Shown here: one piece after another, positions 1-9,310 of the stretch
Layout: each line of letters opens with the position of its first letter
How positions within the stretch are numbered: the stretch's first letter is position 1
From: Terribacillus sp. FSL K6-0262
GTDB taxonomy: Bacteria; Bacillota; Bacilli; Bacillales; Amphibacillaceae
Reading direction: 5' to 3'
Assembly: GCF_037977385.1 (NCBI RefSeq)
Contig: NZ_CP150277.1
Span: forward strand, 1,713,001-1,777,000
Length of the DNA: 64,000 nt
The notes under the pieces: model-generated
Seen by the model: the letters and a program-made list of their open reading frames with translations, nothing else
Databases searched by the model: none
Told to the model about the DNA's origin: nothing
Made by a program: the position numbers and the translations under genes

Positions 1-1
1 G

Positions 2-1657
2 GAACGTTCCCCCACTGACCCTACATTGGAAGAAGACATTGCTGATTTGCTAAAAACCTACTCGAATGGTGAACGAACAAAGATTCAGGTGATCGATATT
101 CAAAGACAGCTTGTGGGAACAAGCGAGCTTGGTGAGCAGGATTCGATCGGTGCCAGGGTGACAGACAATAATATCATTCAGGCGATTACCAATAACGGAT
201 TCGCAGTTCCATCTGAAACAAAGCCCAATATCGTCATAGATGAGGATACAGGAGATCGGACGCTGAGATCTTATTACAATATCGAGGGTACGGACAGTAA
301 TGGGGAGAGTGAATTACTCGGCTTGATTTATGTTCGGACATCGATCGAGGATGTATATGAACAGCTGAAAAGCACGAATCTCATATTCTTGCGTGCTACA
401 TTCATCGCCCTTATTTTTGCTGCCATCCTGGGAATTCTCATTGCCCGGGCAATAACGAAGCCTATCAAGGAAATGCAAAGGCAGGCCCGTGTCATGGCAA
501 CCGGAGATTTCTCCAAGCGAGTGAATGTCTATGGGGAGGACGAAATAGGTCAGCTTGCCCGCACTTTCAATCATATGAATGACGAACTCCGGCAAGCGCA
601 TATGCGGACAGAAGGAGAGCGTCGTAAACTCAGTTCCGTACTTTCCCACATGTCAGATGGTGTCATCGCCACCGACAGGAATGGTGCCATCACATTGATG
701 AATGCGCCGGCAGAGAGTCTGATCGGGAGAAGTGCTGACGAAGTGCGCGGTCAATTCCTGATTGAAGTACTGAACTTGAATGAAAAGATAGTCGATATAA
801 CGGAAATACAGGAAACGGGATCGATCATCATTGATATGAGTGATGATGATCAATATTTGCTGCTTCGCTGCAATTTCTCCATCGTACAGGATGAATATGA
901 GCAAATCAGCGGATTCATCACCGTAATCAGTGATGTTACCGAACAAGAGCAGATCGAACAGGAGCGGCGGGAATTCGTTTCCAATGTATCGCATGAGCTC
1001 CGGACCCCGCTGACAACGATGCGGAGCTACTTGGAGGCACTGACGGATGGAGCATGGAAGGATGAATCGATTGCACCGCATTTCCTTGATGTCACACAGC
1101 AGGAAACGGATCGCATGATTCGACTGGTCAATGACCTGCTTCAGCTCTCCCGTATGGATAGCAGCAATTATACAATGGAATGGGAACGAGTCAATTTCGT
1201 CGATTTCTTCCATCATGTGATTGACCGCTTTGAAATGAATAAGCGAGAGGATATCCACTTTGAGCGCTATTTGCCGAAAGAGGAAGCGTTCATCTCGATT
1301 GATAAAGATAAAATCATGCAAGTTCTGGATAATATCATCAGTAATGCCATCAAGTATTCACCGGATGGCGGAACGATCCGTTTCCGTCTCCGAAAGGATA
1401 GTCAAAAGCTATTGGTCAGCATCTCGGATGAGGGGATGGGTATTGCTTACGAAAAACTGGACAAGATATTCGAACGATTCTATCGGACGGATAAAGCCCG
1501 TACCAGGAAGCTGGGCGGTACAGGTCTGGGTCTGGCAATAGCTAAAGATCTTGTCGAAGCGCATCACGGCGTAATCTGGGCCGAAAGCAAAGAGGGCAGA
1601 GGCACAACCGTGCTCTTCACTATTCCGCTTAACCGGAAAAGGGGTGAGGTGCGTTGA
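2..1657 (+). CDS. walK: Sensor histidine kinase WalK (YycG), 5' end cut by window
   Basis: Membrane sensor kinase of the essential WalKR system that controls cell-wall autolysin genes. The reading frame is open from base 2, so the first TTG (26) is not the true start; roughly 60 N-terminal residues, including the first membrane helix, lie outside. Counting from that TTG: extracellular domain 1-117, membrane helix about 118-141, HAMP 141-195, PAS about 205-300, HisKA with VSHELRTPL near 325, and an ATPase domain ending with the GGTGLGLAI box. It overlaps walH by 4 bases (TTGA). The response regulator walR is expected just upstream. Confidence 0.96.
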   Translation, partial: ERSPTDPTLEEDIADLLKTYSNGERTKIQVIDIQRQLVGTSELGEQDSIGARVTDNNIIQAITNNGFAVPSETKPNIVIDEDTGDRTLRSYYNIEGTDSNGESELLGLIYVRTSIEDVYEQLKSTNLIFLRATFIALIFAAILGILIARAITKPIKEMQRQARVMATGDFSKRVNVYGEDEIGQLARTFNHMNDELRQAHMRTEGERRKLSSVLSHMSDGVIATDRNGAITLMNAPAESLIGRSADEVRGQFLIEVLNLNEKIVDITEIQETGSIIIDMSDDDQYLLLRCNFSIVQDEYEQISGFITVISDVTEQEQIEQERREFVSNVSHELRTPLTTMRSYLEALTDGAWKDESIAPHFLDVTQQETDRMIRLVNDLLQLSRMDSSNYTMEWERVNFVDFFHHVIDRFEMNKREDIHFERYLPKEEAFISIDKDKIMQVLDNIISNAIKYSPDGGTIRFRLRKDSQKLLVSISDEGMGIAYEKLDKIFERFYRTDKARTRKLGGTGLGLAIAKDLVEAHHGVIWAESKEGRGTTVLFTIPLNRKRGEVR

Positions 1658-2949
1658 AGTTAGAGACATTCAATACGATTTTGTTAGTCATTCTGGTTGC
1701 GGTGAGTCTGATTTTGACAGCCTATGTATGGACTTTCCAGCCAAACAGCCTGAAATCGGAAGGAATCGGAACCGAGGAAGCAAAGACGCTGAACGGCGTG
1801 GAGAAGCAGCTGGCGGATGTAGTCCGGCCGACACATGTCTATGTTCATAATGGTGATAATCACTTTGTTTTTAATTCCAAGGAAGAAGAACAAAGTTTCA
1901 TTGATGAATTGTCGGATTTGACGCTCACGAATACCAAAAACGATAGCTTGGACGAATTGCCGAAGACAAGTGTCGAGCTCGTTTATCCAGTGACGATAGC
2001 TTATTCCCAGCTGAATGCTTTATTCACAGTGGAAGGGGCCGAGAACGTCACAAGCAGGCTTGGAAATGGCGGTTTTACAAATTTGTATTTGGAACCAAAT
2101 GAGGATGATACGACGGATTTGATCTTTGTGAATGAACGGCAGGAGAACCCCTTGCAAAATGTCGTAAGAGCAACAGTGACGGACAATATCCAAAATACGA
2201 TCCTTGATGAGGACAGCCTTACTGCCGCTGTCTCTCTATCAGGGACGGATACGGATGACTTGAATCAGATCTACCTGCCACAGGAGATTGTCGTGAAAGA
2301 CAGCAATGTCCGCGGAGAGACTATTTCCAGGAATGTATTTGCTGATATTTATATGGATAATAATTACACCATTCAAGGAACAGACCAATACACCGATAGC
2401 AATCTATTGGAAATGATCAAGTTCAGTAATAATGGGCAATTTGCTTCCTATCAATATAATTCGACATCTCCTGGAGCAGGGACGACGAGCAGGGCGGAAC
2501 AGCTGCAGGCTGCAATCCATACAATCAATAACCATAAAGGCTGGACGGATGATTATAATTTGTTTGCAGTGAGCGGTGAAAGCAACTTCACCTTCCAATT
2601 CAGGATGATGAACGATGGTTATCCGGTATTCCAGACAAAAGGTTTATCTTTGATGACCATCCGGATGCAGAGCACGCTGTCCGAACCAGTAAGCTATGAG
2701 CGGACCCTGCTCAACTTGGGTGTTTCCGGGGGATCACGAGGGAACTATTCGCTGAAAGCCCAGCAAGTGAAGGACTGGATAAATGAGAAGGAATACAATC
2801 CGCGTGATATACAGGATGTAGTCATTGGCTATCAGTTGGAAGACAGCGATTCGGATATTTACAAATATCATCTGAAACCTAGTTGGTATGTGAAATATGA
2901 TGGGGAATGGAACGAGGTCGGAGACAGTGAGACAGGAGGGGAGAGCTGA
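1654..2949 (+). CDS. walH: WalK regulatory protein WalH (YycH)
   Basis: Membrane-anchored protein with one N-terminal helix (about residues 7-27) and an extracytoplasmic body. In Bacillus, YycH together with YycI contacts WalK and tunes its activity. The 431-residue length and the fixed position between walK and yycI support the call. Translation starts at TTG 1654 behind GGGGTGAGG and is coupled to the walK stop. It ends one base into the start codon of the next gene (TGATG). No enzymatic motif is visible, as expected for the family. Confidence 0.93.
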   Translation: MKLETFNTILLVILVAVSLILTAYVWTFQPNSLKSEGIGTEEAKTLNGVEKQLADVVRPTHVYVHNGDNHFVFNSKEEEQSFIDELSDLTLTNTKNDSLDELPKTSVELVYPVTIAYSQLNALFTVEGAENVTSRLGNGGFTNLYLEPNEDDTTDLIFVNERQENPLQNVVRATVTDNIQNTILDEDSLTAAVSLSGTDTDDLNQIYLPQEIVVKDSNVRGETISRNVFADIYMDNNYTIQGTDQYTDSNLLEMIKFSNNGQFASYQYNSTSPGAGTTSRAEQLQAAIHTINNHKGWTDDYNLFAVSGESNFTFQFRMMNDGYPVFQTKGLSLMTIRMQSTLSEPVSYERTLLNLGVSGGSRGNYSLKAQQVKDWINEKEYNPRDIQDVVIGYQLEDSDSDIYKYHLKPSWYVKYDGEWNEVGDSETGGES

Positions 2950-3800
2950 TGCAATGGAATAAAATAAAGCTCATGTTCATCCTCGCCTTCCTTGTCTTGG
3001 ACATCTATCTCATCTTCCAGCTGATTCCGCAGGAAGAAACGGAACAGCTGGTATTGGAGACAGAAAGCCAGGATAAGGTTCTGTCCAGTGTCACGGGATA
3101 TAACAAGCTCTCAGATGAAGAAACAGAAACCAATCAGCAATATGAAGCAAAGAAACATCATTTTACCAATGGGGATTTGGAAGATATTCCGTCGAGGGAT
3201 GAAATGGACTTCGATATCAGTTCGGGTGATCAGCTGGTGGCGACATTCAAGGAACCGAAGAAGCTGCCAGTCGAGATTTCGGTCGATGATGATGAAGAGC
3301 AGATGAAGGAAGAGTTAAGTGATTTTGCCGAGGATTATGTCTTCGACGGAAAGGATTATACTTACTGGGGCAGACAAGGCAATAAACTACTATTCTTCCA
3401 AAAGACAAGCGAGGGGCAAACCTATTTCAGTTCAGATTGTCTGCTGCTAGTCACCCTGAATAGTGAATACGAGGTAACGGAGTATACACAAACGCATATC
3501 GAGGACTTTAAAAAGAGTGAAAATCAGGAGAATCTGAAACATTATTCGGAGAAGGAAGCAGTTAAAGCATTACAGAGTAAACAGCTGATTGAATTCAACG
3601 ATAAGATTGAAGTGGAAAAGGGCTTTTACCCAACCATCGAGCTTTCTTCAAAGCTTAATTTCGCCCCTGCCTACAAAATCACCGTCAATGGGACGAAGCA
3701 TTATTTTTATATGTTGCTTCCGGACTACCCATATACGAATGCTCCGACTGAGTCGGTATTTCTAAGCAGCTTAGAGTCAGAGACAGAAGAAACACAATAA
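2949..3800 (+). CDS. walI: WalK regulatory protein WalI (YycI)
   Basis: Bitopic membrane protein of 283 residues: an N-terminal helix about residues 8-25 (LMFILAFLVLDIYLIFQLI) and an acidic extracellular domain. It is the partner of WalH in the membrane complex that modulates WalK. The ATG at 2949 overlaps the walH stop, so the two are translationally coupled. Identification rests on operon position, size and topology, since the family diverges quickly in sequence. Confidence 0.93.
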   Translation: MQWNKIKLMFILAFLVLDIYLIFQLIPQEETEQLVLETESQDKVLSSVTGYNKLSDEETETNQQYEAKKHHFTNGDLEDIPSRDEMDFDISSGDQLVATFKEPKKLPVEISVDDDEEQMKEELSDFAEDYVFDGKDYTYWGRQGNKLLFFQKTSEGQTYFSSDCLLLVTLNSEYEVTEYTQTHIEDFKKSENQENLKHYSEKEAVKALQSKQLIEFNDKIEVEKGFYPTIELSSKLNFAPAYKITVNGTKHYFYMLLPDYPYTNAPTESVFLSSLESETEETQ

Positions 3801-3813
3801 GAGGTGAAACAGC

Positions 3814-4611
3814 ATGACGTTAAGCTTTAGCGTACTTGCTTCCGGCAGTTCCGGGAATGCGTTCTTTATCGGGACAGAAAAAGAGCGCATCCTGGTCGAT
3901 GCGGGATTGACAGGCAAGGAGCTGCAGCGTTTATTGGAGGAGGCAGGAATCGATCCGGCGTCACTGACGAAAATCCTGGTCACACATGAGCATAGCGACC
4001 ATATAAAAGGATTAGGTGTGGCAGCAAGAAAATTCGATTTGCCGATTTATGCAAATGAAAAGACATGGAAGGCAATGGAGAACAGCATCGGAAAGATTCC
4101 CCTGGATCATAAATTCATCTTCGGGATGGAAGAAACGAAAACATTCGGTGATTTGGATGTGCAATCTTTTGGTGTTTCCCATGATGCGGCAGAGCCGATG
4201 TTCTATACATTCCACCATGAAGGAAAGAAAGTCGCACTGGTGACGGATACTGGTTACGTCTCCGATCGAGTGAAAAAGATAGTTGAAAAAGCCGATGCTT
4301 ACATTTTTGAAGCAAATCACGATGTAGGTATGCTGCAGATGGGCAGCTATCCATGGAATGTCAAACGGAGGATCCTGGGTGATCTGGGCCACGTATCCAA
4401 TGAAGACAGTGCACTGGCGCTTACAGACTTGATTGATAACAATACGAAGCGTATTTATCTAGCGCATTTGAGCCGCGATAACAACATGAAGGACCTCGCA
4501 CGGCTAGCTGTCGGGAACATCTTGCAGGAGCGGGGCTTCAACTTGAATAAGCATATCGAATTGCATGATACAGATCCAAAAACACCGACACCGATTTTCC
4601 AGGTAGTTTAA
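3814..4611 (+). CDS. walJ: Metallo-beta-lactamase fold nuclease WalJ (YycJ)
   Basis: Cytoplasmic metallo-hydrolase of the beta-lactamase fold. The metal site is clear: HEHSDH at residues 58-63, and a later DTG near the middle of the protein. Homologues in Bacillus (YycJ/WalJ) are described as DNA exonucleases linked to mismatch repair and to the coordination of division and replication. It starts at ATG 3814, 13 bases after walI, behind AGAGGTGA, and is the fourth gene of the wal operon. Length 265 residues, normal for the family. Confidence 0.94.
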   Translation: MTLSFSVLASGSSGNAFFIGTEKERILVDAGLTGKELQRLLEEAGIDPASLTKILVTHEHSDHIKGLGVAARKFDLPIYANEKTWKAMENSIGKIPLDHKFIFGMEETKTFGDLDVQSFGVSHDAAEPMFYTFHHEGKKVALVTDTGYVSDRVKKIVEKADAYIFEANHDVGMLQMGSYPWNVKRRILGDLGHVSNEDSALALTDLIDNNTKRIYLAHLSRDNNMKDLARLAVGNILQERGFNLNKHIELHDTDPKTPTPIFQVV

Positions 4612-4667
4612 TTTTCCGATATCGTGGAAAGATAGCTATATCGAAAAGAATTGGAACGGAGGCTAAC

Positions 4668-5876
4668 ATGGACCATTTTGATGATCAACACAAGGAACCG
4701 GAAAAGCCGAAGCGTGCAAGCTGGCTGCTGCCGGCTATATTAGGCGGTATCATCGGTGCCGGTATCGTATTGCTTGTCGCTTATGGGCTTGATCGGGACA
4801 GTCTGATGCCGAACGACCAATCACAGTCACAGCAAGGAGAGACTACGAAGCTCGCAGCGGATTCGGATCGACCTCAAAATCTGCAGGATGTAAGTGTCGA
4901 TGTCCAATCAGGCATTACGGAGATTGTGGATGAAACCGCACCGGCTGTGGTGGGAGTAGTGAATTTGCAGCAAGGTGATGCCCTTTTCTCACAGGAAGAG
5001 AGCGCGGCTGGAAGCGGATCTGGCGTCATATATAAAAAAGAAGGCGATAAGGCCTATGTAGTGACGAATCATCATGTCGTCGAAGGAGCAACGGATGTCG
5101 ATGTCATCCTGCATAATGGCGCAGAGGTTTCCGCGAAACTGCTCGGAAGTGATGTCTTTACCGATTTAGCAGTTTTAGAGATGGATGCTTCGCGAGTGGA
5201 ACAGGTGATTGACATCGGTACGTCCTCCACTGTTAAAACGGGGGAGCCCGTCATTGCAATCGGTGATCCGTTGGGATTTTCGGGATCAGTCACGCAAGGT
5301 ATCATCAGCGGTGTAAACCGTACGGTGCCGCAGGATTTTAATGGAGACGGCCGAGCTGATTGGCAGGCAGATGTCATGCAGACGGATGCCGCAATCAATC
5401 CTGGTAATAGCGGCGGTGCCCTCATCAATATGGCCGGACAGCTGATTGGAATCAACTCGATGAAGATAGCCGAATCATCTGTCGAAGGAATCGGTTTTGC
5501 CATTCCGGTTGACAGCGCAGTCCCTGTAATGGAACAGCTGGAGCAGAATGGGCAAGTGGAGCGTCCGTACCTGGGAGTGGAAGCATACTCATTAAATGAG
5601 ATTCCAGCCTCTGAACGGGCGGAACATCTGGGCTTGCCGGGCGATATGGAAAATGGAGTCTATATTTGGAGTATCGAGCCACTATCTCCGGCAGAAAATG
5701 CCGGATTACAGGAGCTCGATGTCATTACAGAACTGGATGGTCAATCGATAGCAGATATGACATCCTTACGGAAGCATCTTTATGAAGAGAAACAAATCGG
5801 CGATAAGATGAAGGTAACTTATTATAGGGATGGAGAAAAGCATGAAACCACTGTAACATTAAGTGCACAGCAATAA
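4668..5876 (+). CDS. htrC: HtrA-family serine protease (YycK/HtrC type)
   Basis: Membrane-anchored trypsin-like quality-control protease of the cell surface. Cytoplasmic N-terminus, a single membrane helix about residues 20-40, protease domain about 90-290 with catalytic His136 (TNHHVV), Asp166 (TDLAVL) and Ser248 (GNSGG), then one PDZ domain about 300-395. The 402-residue length fits HtrC/YycK. It closes the wal cluster, as in Bacillus, and is followed directly by a strong terminator. In B. subtilis rlmH (yydA) comes next; here it is absent and a DnaA-box cluster takes its place. Confidence 0.94.
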   Translation: MDHFDDQHKEPEKPKRASWLLPAILGGIIGAGIVLLVAYGLDRDSLMPNDQSQSQQGETTKLAADSDRPQNLQDVSVDVQSGITEIVDETAPAVVGVVNLQQGDALFSQEESAAGSGSGVIYKKEGDKAYVVTNHHVVEGATDVDVILHNGAEVSAKLLGSDVFTDLAVLEMDASRVEQVIDIGTSSTVKTGEPVIAIGDPLGFSGSVTQGIISGVNRTVPQDFNGDGRADWQADVMQTDAAINPGNSGGALINMAGQLIGINSMKIAESSVEGIGFAIPVDSAVPVMEQLEQNGQVERPYLGVEAYSLNEIPASERAEHLGLPGDMENGVYIWSIEPLSPAENAGLQELDVITELDGQSIADMTSLRKHLYEEKQIGDKMKVTYYRDGEKHETTVTLSAQQ

Positions 5877-5877
5877 G

Positions 5878-5902
5878 GCAGCCTTATATAGGCTGCTTTT
5901 TT
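5878..5902 (+). terminator. Intrinsic terminator after htrC
   Basis: Six-base stem GCAGCC/GGCTGC with a 7-base loop, followed by six T. It begins two bases after the htrC stop and ends the wal operon. Confidence 0.9.
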
Positions 5903-6132
5903 AGTTATGCACAACCTGTGGATGTGTATGAGGATAACATACTCTATTTTGTAGGGAACAAATATTCTTATCACTAAATAAAGAATCGGCTTTGTGAATA
6001 TGTGGATAAGTATGTGGGTAAAGTGTTCATAGTCTGTGGAGCACTGTGTATAAAGATGTTATGCACAAGTTATGCACAGCAACAGTGGATAAATCATGTA
6101 AGCGAAAACATGGGAAAAAATGAGCCTAACCG

Positions 6133-6161
6133 TTGTCGGAGCAGGCTTTTTCTGCTATTAT
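6133..6161 (+). promoter_or_regulatory. Candidate promoter of yhgE
   Basis: TTGTCG (6133-6138), a 17-base spacer and TATTAT (6156-6161). The start of transcription would fall just before the inverted repeat at 6174-6196. The same stretch also forms an imperfect AGCCT/AGGCT hairpin followed by T residues, so a terminator role is possible too. Confidence 0.4.
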
Positions 6162-6173
6162 TAGCTAGTAAAT

Positions 6174-6196
6174 TGACCATAATCCCATTTTGGTCA
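6174..6196. promoter_or_regulatory. Inverted repeat, candidate operator for the YhgD-type repressor
   Basis: TGACCA, 11 bases, TGGTCA: a perfect 6-base inverted repeat 49 bases ahead of yhgE and just downstream of the candidate promoter. TetR-family operators have this layout. The TetR gene downstream of yhgE is the obvious candidate regulator; this is inference. Confidence 0.4.
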
Positions 6197-6244
6197 TTCG
6201 GTCTATGTGGACAACTCGGTGAAGAATATGTAGGAGGAAAAGTT

Positions 6245-8560
6245 ATGAACATGTTGAAGAAGGAATGGCTTCGCATATGGAAAGACCGGAAAATGCTTCT
6301 GGCCATATGCGGTATACTGGTTGTTCCTCTGCTTTATAGTGCTATTTTTCTGGCGGCCAACTGGAATCCATATAATAATACTGACAATTTACCGGTCGCT
6401 GTCGTAAATCTTGATAAGGGATCCACCTTCGAAGGCAAGGAACTTCATGTCGGCAGCGATTTTGTGGATAACCTGAAAGACAATGACAAATTTGACTGGA
6501 AGTTCGTCGATGAGTCAAAAGCTATGGATGGTCTGAAATCAGAGGATTACTATATGGTAGTAAAAATTCCGGAGGATTTTTCTGCAAATGCAGCTACCTT
6601 GCTTGATGAAAATCCGAAACAGATGGATATCGATTACTATTCCAATCCGGGGAAGAACTATCCAGCTTCCAAGATTACGGATAGTGCGATGCAGCAATTG
6701 GATAAAGAGGTGGCAGAGCAGGTCACGAAGGAATATGCCCATTCCGTATTTGCCAGTCTATCGGATGTTGCAGACGGTCTGAAGCAAGCAAGCGACGGTT
6801 CCAAGGATCTTGCCGATGGCTCGAATGAAATCAATGAAGGGGCCAAGAACTTGAGCAAGAATCTTGCCAGTTTATCGGCTAATACAGCCACTTATACAGA
6901 GAAAGTGGGTGAAGCAGATGCTGGTATGCAGGATTTGGATCAAGGTATACAAGACCTTGCCTCTCAGTATCCTGAGCTTGATCAAGGAATCACGAAGGTC
7001 AATGATGGCCTGCAGGCTTTAAATGGCAAAAGCGGGGAACTGGTCGATGGATCGGATACATTGGTATCTGCCATGGATGATTTGACGAGCGGTCTTGATC
7101 AGCTGGAGCAAGCAACAGACCAATTAGCTGGTAAGTTTCCTGAGCTGAATAATGGAATCGCTTCTGCTAATGAGAAAGCACAAGCAGTAAAAGGGGAACT
7201 GGAAGATGCTCAATCCAGGCTGTCGGATTTGATGACATTGGCAGAGCAGCTGCAAGACTCGCAGCGGCAAATGGAGGATCAGCAAGCTGAACAGCTGCAA
7301 AAAATAAAAGATGCAGTAGCAGGCAGCCAGCTGTCTGATGAGCAGAAAAAAGAGCTCCAAGCCCAGATAGAGCAAATTGGGGGAGCTTCTCCGGATATCC
7401 AGCTCCCGGATATCGATCCCGAAGCAATTAAGCAGCAGCTGACAGAGGTCACAGCACAGCTGGATCAAATCAATAAGCTGGCAGAAGGTGCGCAGCAGAC
7501 ACAGACAGCATTGAACAGCATTAATGATGCGGCGGGCAGACTATTGGCTGGCGCGACGGATATCCAATCGGGTCAAAAGGACTTGAATAGCGGTATAGAT
7601 GCATATACAGATGGTGTGAATCAATTAGCAGATGGTGCACCTGCATTGGTATCCGGTTCCCAATCCGTGACGGATGGATTGAACCAGCTGCAGACAGGCA
7701 GCAGCAAGCTTACTGCCGGATTGGATCAATTGAATGCCAATGGTCCGCAATTGGCTGACGGTGCGCAGCAGCTGACAGATGGTTCAAAAACGTTATCCGA
7801 CGGTACACAAAGTGTGACGGATGGAAGTAATGAACTGCATGATGAGCTGGCTAAAGGTGCTGAAGATGCAAATATCAGCACGAGCGATAAGACGGATACG
7901 ATGTTTGCGAGTCCGACGGATGTGAAGGATGAAAAGCTGAGCACTGTGCATACCTATGGGGAAGGGCTTGCGCCATACATTCTTTCCATCGGCTTGTTTG
8001 TCGGGGCACTCGTATTCACGAACATCTTCCCGCTTCGCGATCCGGCCGGTGAACCGACATCCGGCTTCGCCTGGTTCCTGAGCAAATTCAGTATCATCCT
8101 GTTTGTCAGTGTGCTCCAATCTTTATTTGCAGTCATCATGCTTGTCCATATTGTCCATTTGGAAGTGCATAGTGAATGGCGATTGCTTGTATTTGCCATC
8201 CTGTTCAGCCTGACAAGCTTCCTGTTGATTCAGCTATTGACAGTTGCATTGGATAATGTGGGACGCTTCTTGGGTATCATCGCGTTGCTGATTCAAATCG
8301 GTGCAGGAGCAGGAACTTATCCGGTTGCGCTGCTCCCTGAATTCTTCCAAGTCATCCATAAGTTCGTACCGATGACATATGCCATCAGCGGCTTCCGGGA
8401 GATCATTTCGATTGGTGATGACTGGGGCTTCCTCTGGCAGCAGGCAGGTTACTTAAGTATCTTTTCTGTGATATTCTTGGCATTGACAATTCTGGTCTAT
8501 ATATTGCAGGCTCGTAAATTAAAAAAAGACAACAAGGATGAGGCTGCTGTTTCCATGTAA
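6245..8560 (+). CDS. yhgE: YhgE/Pip-family membrane protein
   Basis: Large membrane protein of the YhgE/Pip (phage infection protein) family, 771 residues, close to the usual size. N-terminal helix about residues 20-40, then a long extracellular region rich in Asp-Gly repeats (DGSKDLADGS, DGTQSVTDGS and similar) with Gln/Glu-rich coiled coil, and five or six C-terminal helices of ABC-2 permease type. ATG 6245 was chosen because AGGAGG sits 7 bases ahead; the open frame runs back to 6002 but through the DnaA-box region. Members have been tied to phage adsorption and export, but the substrate is unknown. Co-transcribed with the TetR gene. Confidence 0.9.
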   Translation: MNMLKKEWLRIWKDRKMLLAICGILVVPLLYSAIFLAANWNPYNNTDNLPVAVVNLDKGSTFEGKELHVGSDFVDNLKDNDKFDWKFVDESKAMDGLKSEDYYMVVKIPEDFSANAATLLDENPKQMDIDYYSNPGKNYPASKITDSAMQQLDKEVAEQVTKEYAHSVFASLSDVADGLKQASDGSKDLADGSNEINEGAKNLSKNLASLSANTATYTEKVGEADAGMQDLDQGIQDLASQYPELDQGITKVNDGLQALNGKSGELVDGSDTLVSAMDDLTSGLDQLEQATDQLAGKFPELNNGIASANEKAQAVKGELEDAQSRLSDLMTLAEQLQDSQRQMEDQQAEQLQKIKDAVAGSQLSDEQKKELQAQIEQIGGASPDIQLPDIDPEAIKQQLTEVTAQLDQINKLAEGAQQTQTALNSINDAAGRLLAGATDIQSGQKDLNSGIDAYTDGVNQLADGAPALVSGSQSVTDGLNQLQTGSSKLTAGLDQLNANGPQLADGAQQLTDGSKTLSDGTQSVTDGSNELHDELAKGAEDANISTSDKTDTMFASPTDVKDEKLSTVHTYGEGLAPYILSIGLFVGALVFTNIFPLRDPAGEPTSGFAWFLSKFSIILFVSVLQSLFAVIMLVHIVHLEVHSEWRLLVFAILFSLTSFLLIQLLTVALDNVGRFLGIIALLIQIGAGAGTYPVALLPEFFQVIHKFVPMTYAISGFREIISIGDDWGFLWQQAGYLSIFSVIFLALTILVYILQARKLKKDNKDEAAVSM

Positions 8561-8581
8561 AAGAAAAAGGGGTAGAGAACA

Positions 8582-9139
8582 ATGATAACAGACAAAAAAG
8601 AACGAATTATCGAAGCAGCGGCTATGTCCTTCAGTCAATTTGGTTTCAAAGCGACAACAATGGCTTCCGTCGCAAAGATAGCCAAAGTGGCAAAGGGCAC
8701 GATATATACATTCTTTGAAAGCAAAGAATCATTGTTCTCGACCATCCTTGAACGGACAATGAAACAGCTGCGGCAAGCGGCGGATGCAGCGATACAAGAG
8801 GAGGCAGCTTTTCATGAGAATATCCAAGCCATGCTCGATGCGATCCTTGGGTTCCGTGAAAGCCACCAGCTGCTGATCAAATTGAGCCAGGAAGCAAAGG
8901 AACTGGGTACAGTGGAAGTATTGGAGATCCTTAATCAGGTAGAGAGATTGATCCTTGATTACATCAAGACGGTCATCGTGAAAGAAACGACAAAAGGCTT
9001 TGTCACCAAGCACGATCCCGAGCTTCTGGCCTTTCTCGTGTATAAAACATACATTGCCCTGATCTATGATTGGGAACGCCAGCACAAGCCGCTTCCGAAA
9101 GATGCGATAACGGAGATCATCAAATCACAGATCCACTGA
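8582..9139 (+). CDS. yhgD: TetR-family regulator (YhgD-like)
   Basis: Cytoplasmic repressor of 185 residues with an N-terminal TetR helix-turn-helix (about residues 8-52; TTMASVAKIAKVAKGTIYTF) and a variable ligand-binding C-terminal part. It begins 21 bases after yhgE behind AAGGGG and ends in a strong terminator, so the pair is an operon. In B. subtilis yhgD and yhgE are also neighbours. It probably represses its own operon, perhaps through the inverted repeat at 6174-6196. Ligand unknown. Confidence 0.85.
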   Translation: MITDKKERIIEAAAMSFSQFGFKATTMASVAKIAKVAKGTIYTFFESKESLFSTILERTMKQLRQAADAAIQEEAAFHENIQAMLDAILGFRESHQLLIKLSQEAKELGTVEVLEILNQVERLILDYIKTVIVKETTKGFVTKHDPELLAFLVYKTYIALIYDWERQHKPLPKDAITEIIKSQIH

Positions 9140-9140
9140 G

Positions 9141-9173
9141 AAAACCGCTGCGTGAATCGCAGCGGTTTTCTTT
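9141..9173 (+). terminator. Intrinsic terminator after yhgD-like gene
   Basis: Twelve-base perfect stem (AAAACCGCTGCG and its complement) with a 5-base loop and a T-rich tail. Confidence 0.93.
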
Positions 9174-9310
9174 TCATGCTTCACACGGATGGATCCGGCA
9201 CACATCATCTAAAAACTTGCAGGAATAAGACAATAATTATATGGTCAGATTCAGGGAACTATTGGTAAAATGAAATTGGAAGAAAGTGCTTAAAAGTGAG
9301 GAGATCTTTT

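Larger units (their letters stand above)
5905..6214. promoter_or_regulatory. DnaA-box cluster between htrC and yhgE
   Basis: Five exact matches to TTATNCACA, in both orientations: 5905-5913, 6001-6009 (TGTGGATAA), 6045-6053, 6059-6067 and 6070-6078. Near matches lie at 5993-6001, 6013-6021, 6084-6092 and 6206-6214. The 340-base gap contains no gene: the reading frame running through it is only an upstream extension of yhgE. In B. subtilis, oriC-proximal DnaA-box clusters restrain initiation, and as I recall one lies beside yydA, the gene that normally neighbours htrC. The function here is inferred from box density and position. Confidence 0.75.

Noticed and set aside
1..14. GGAACGTTCC at the window start, like the LacI operator at 30359
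   Set aside because: It lies inside the walK coding sequence and is shorter than the operator; judged coincidence.
6002..6244. 81-codon N-terminal extension of the yhgE frame
   Set aside because: It runs through DnaA boxes and a hairpin, and a perfect ribosome site precedes ATG 6245.
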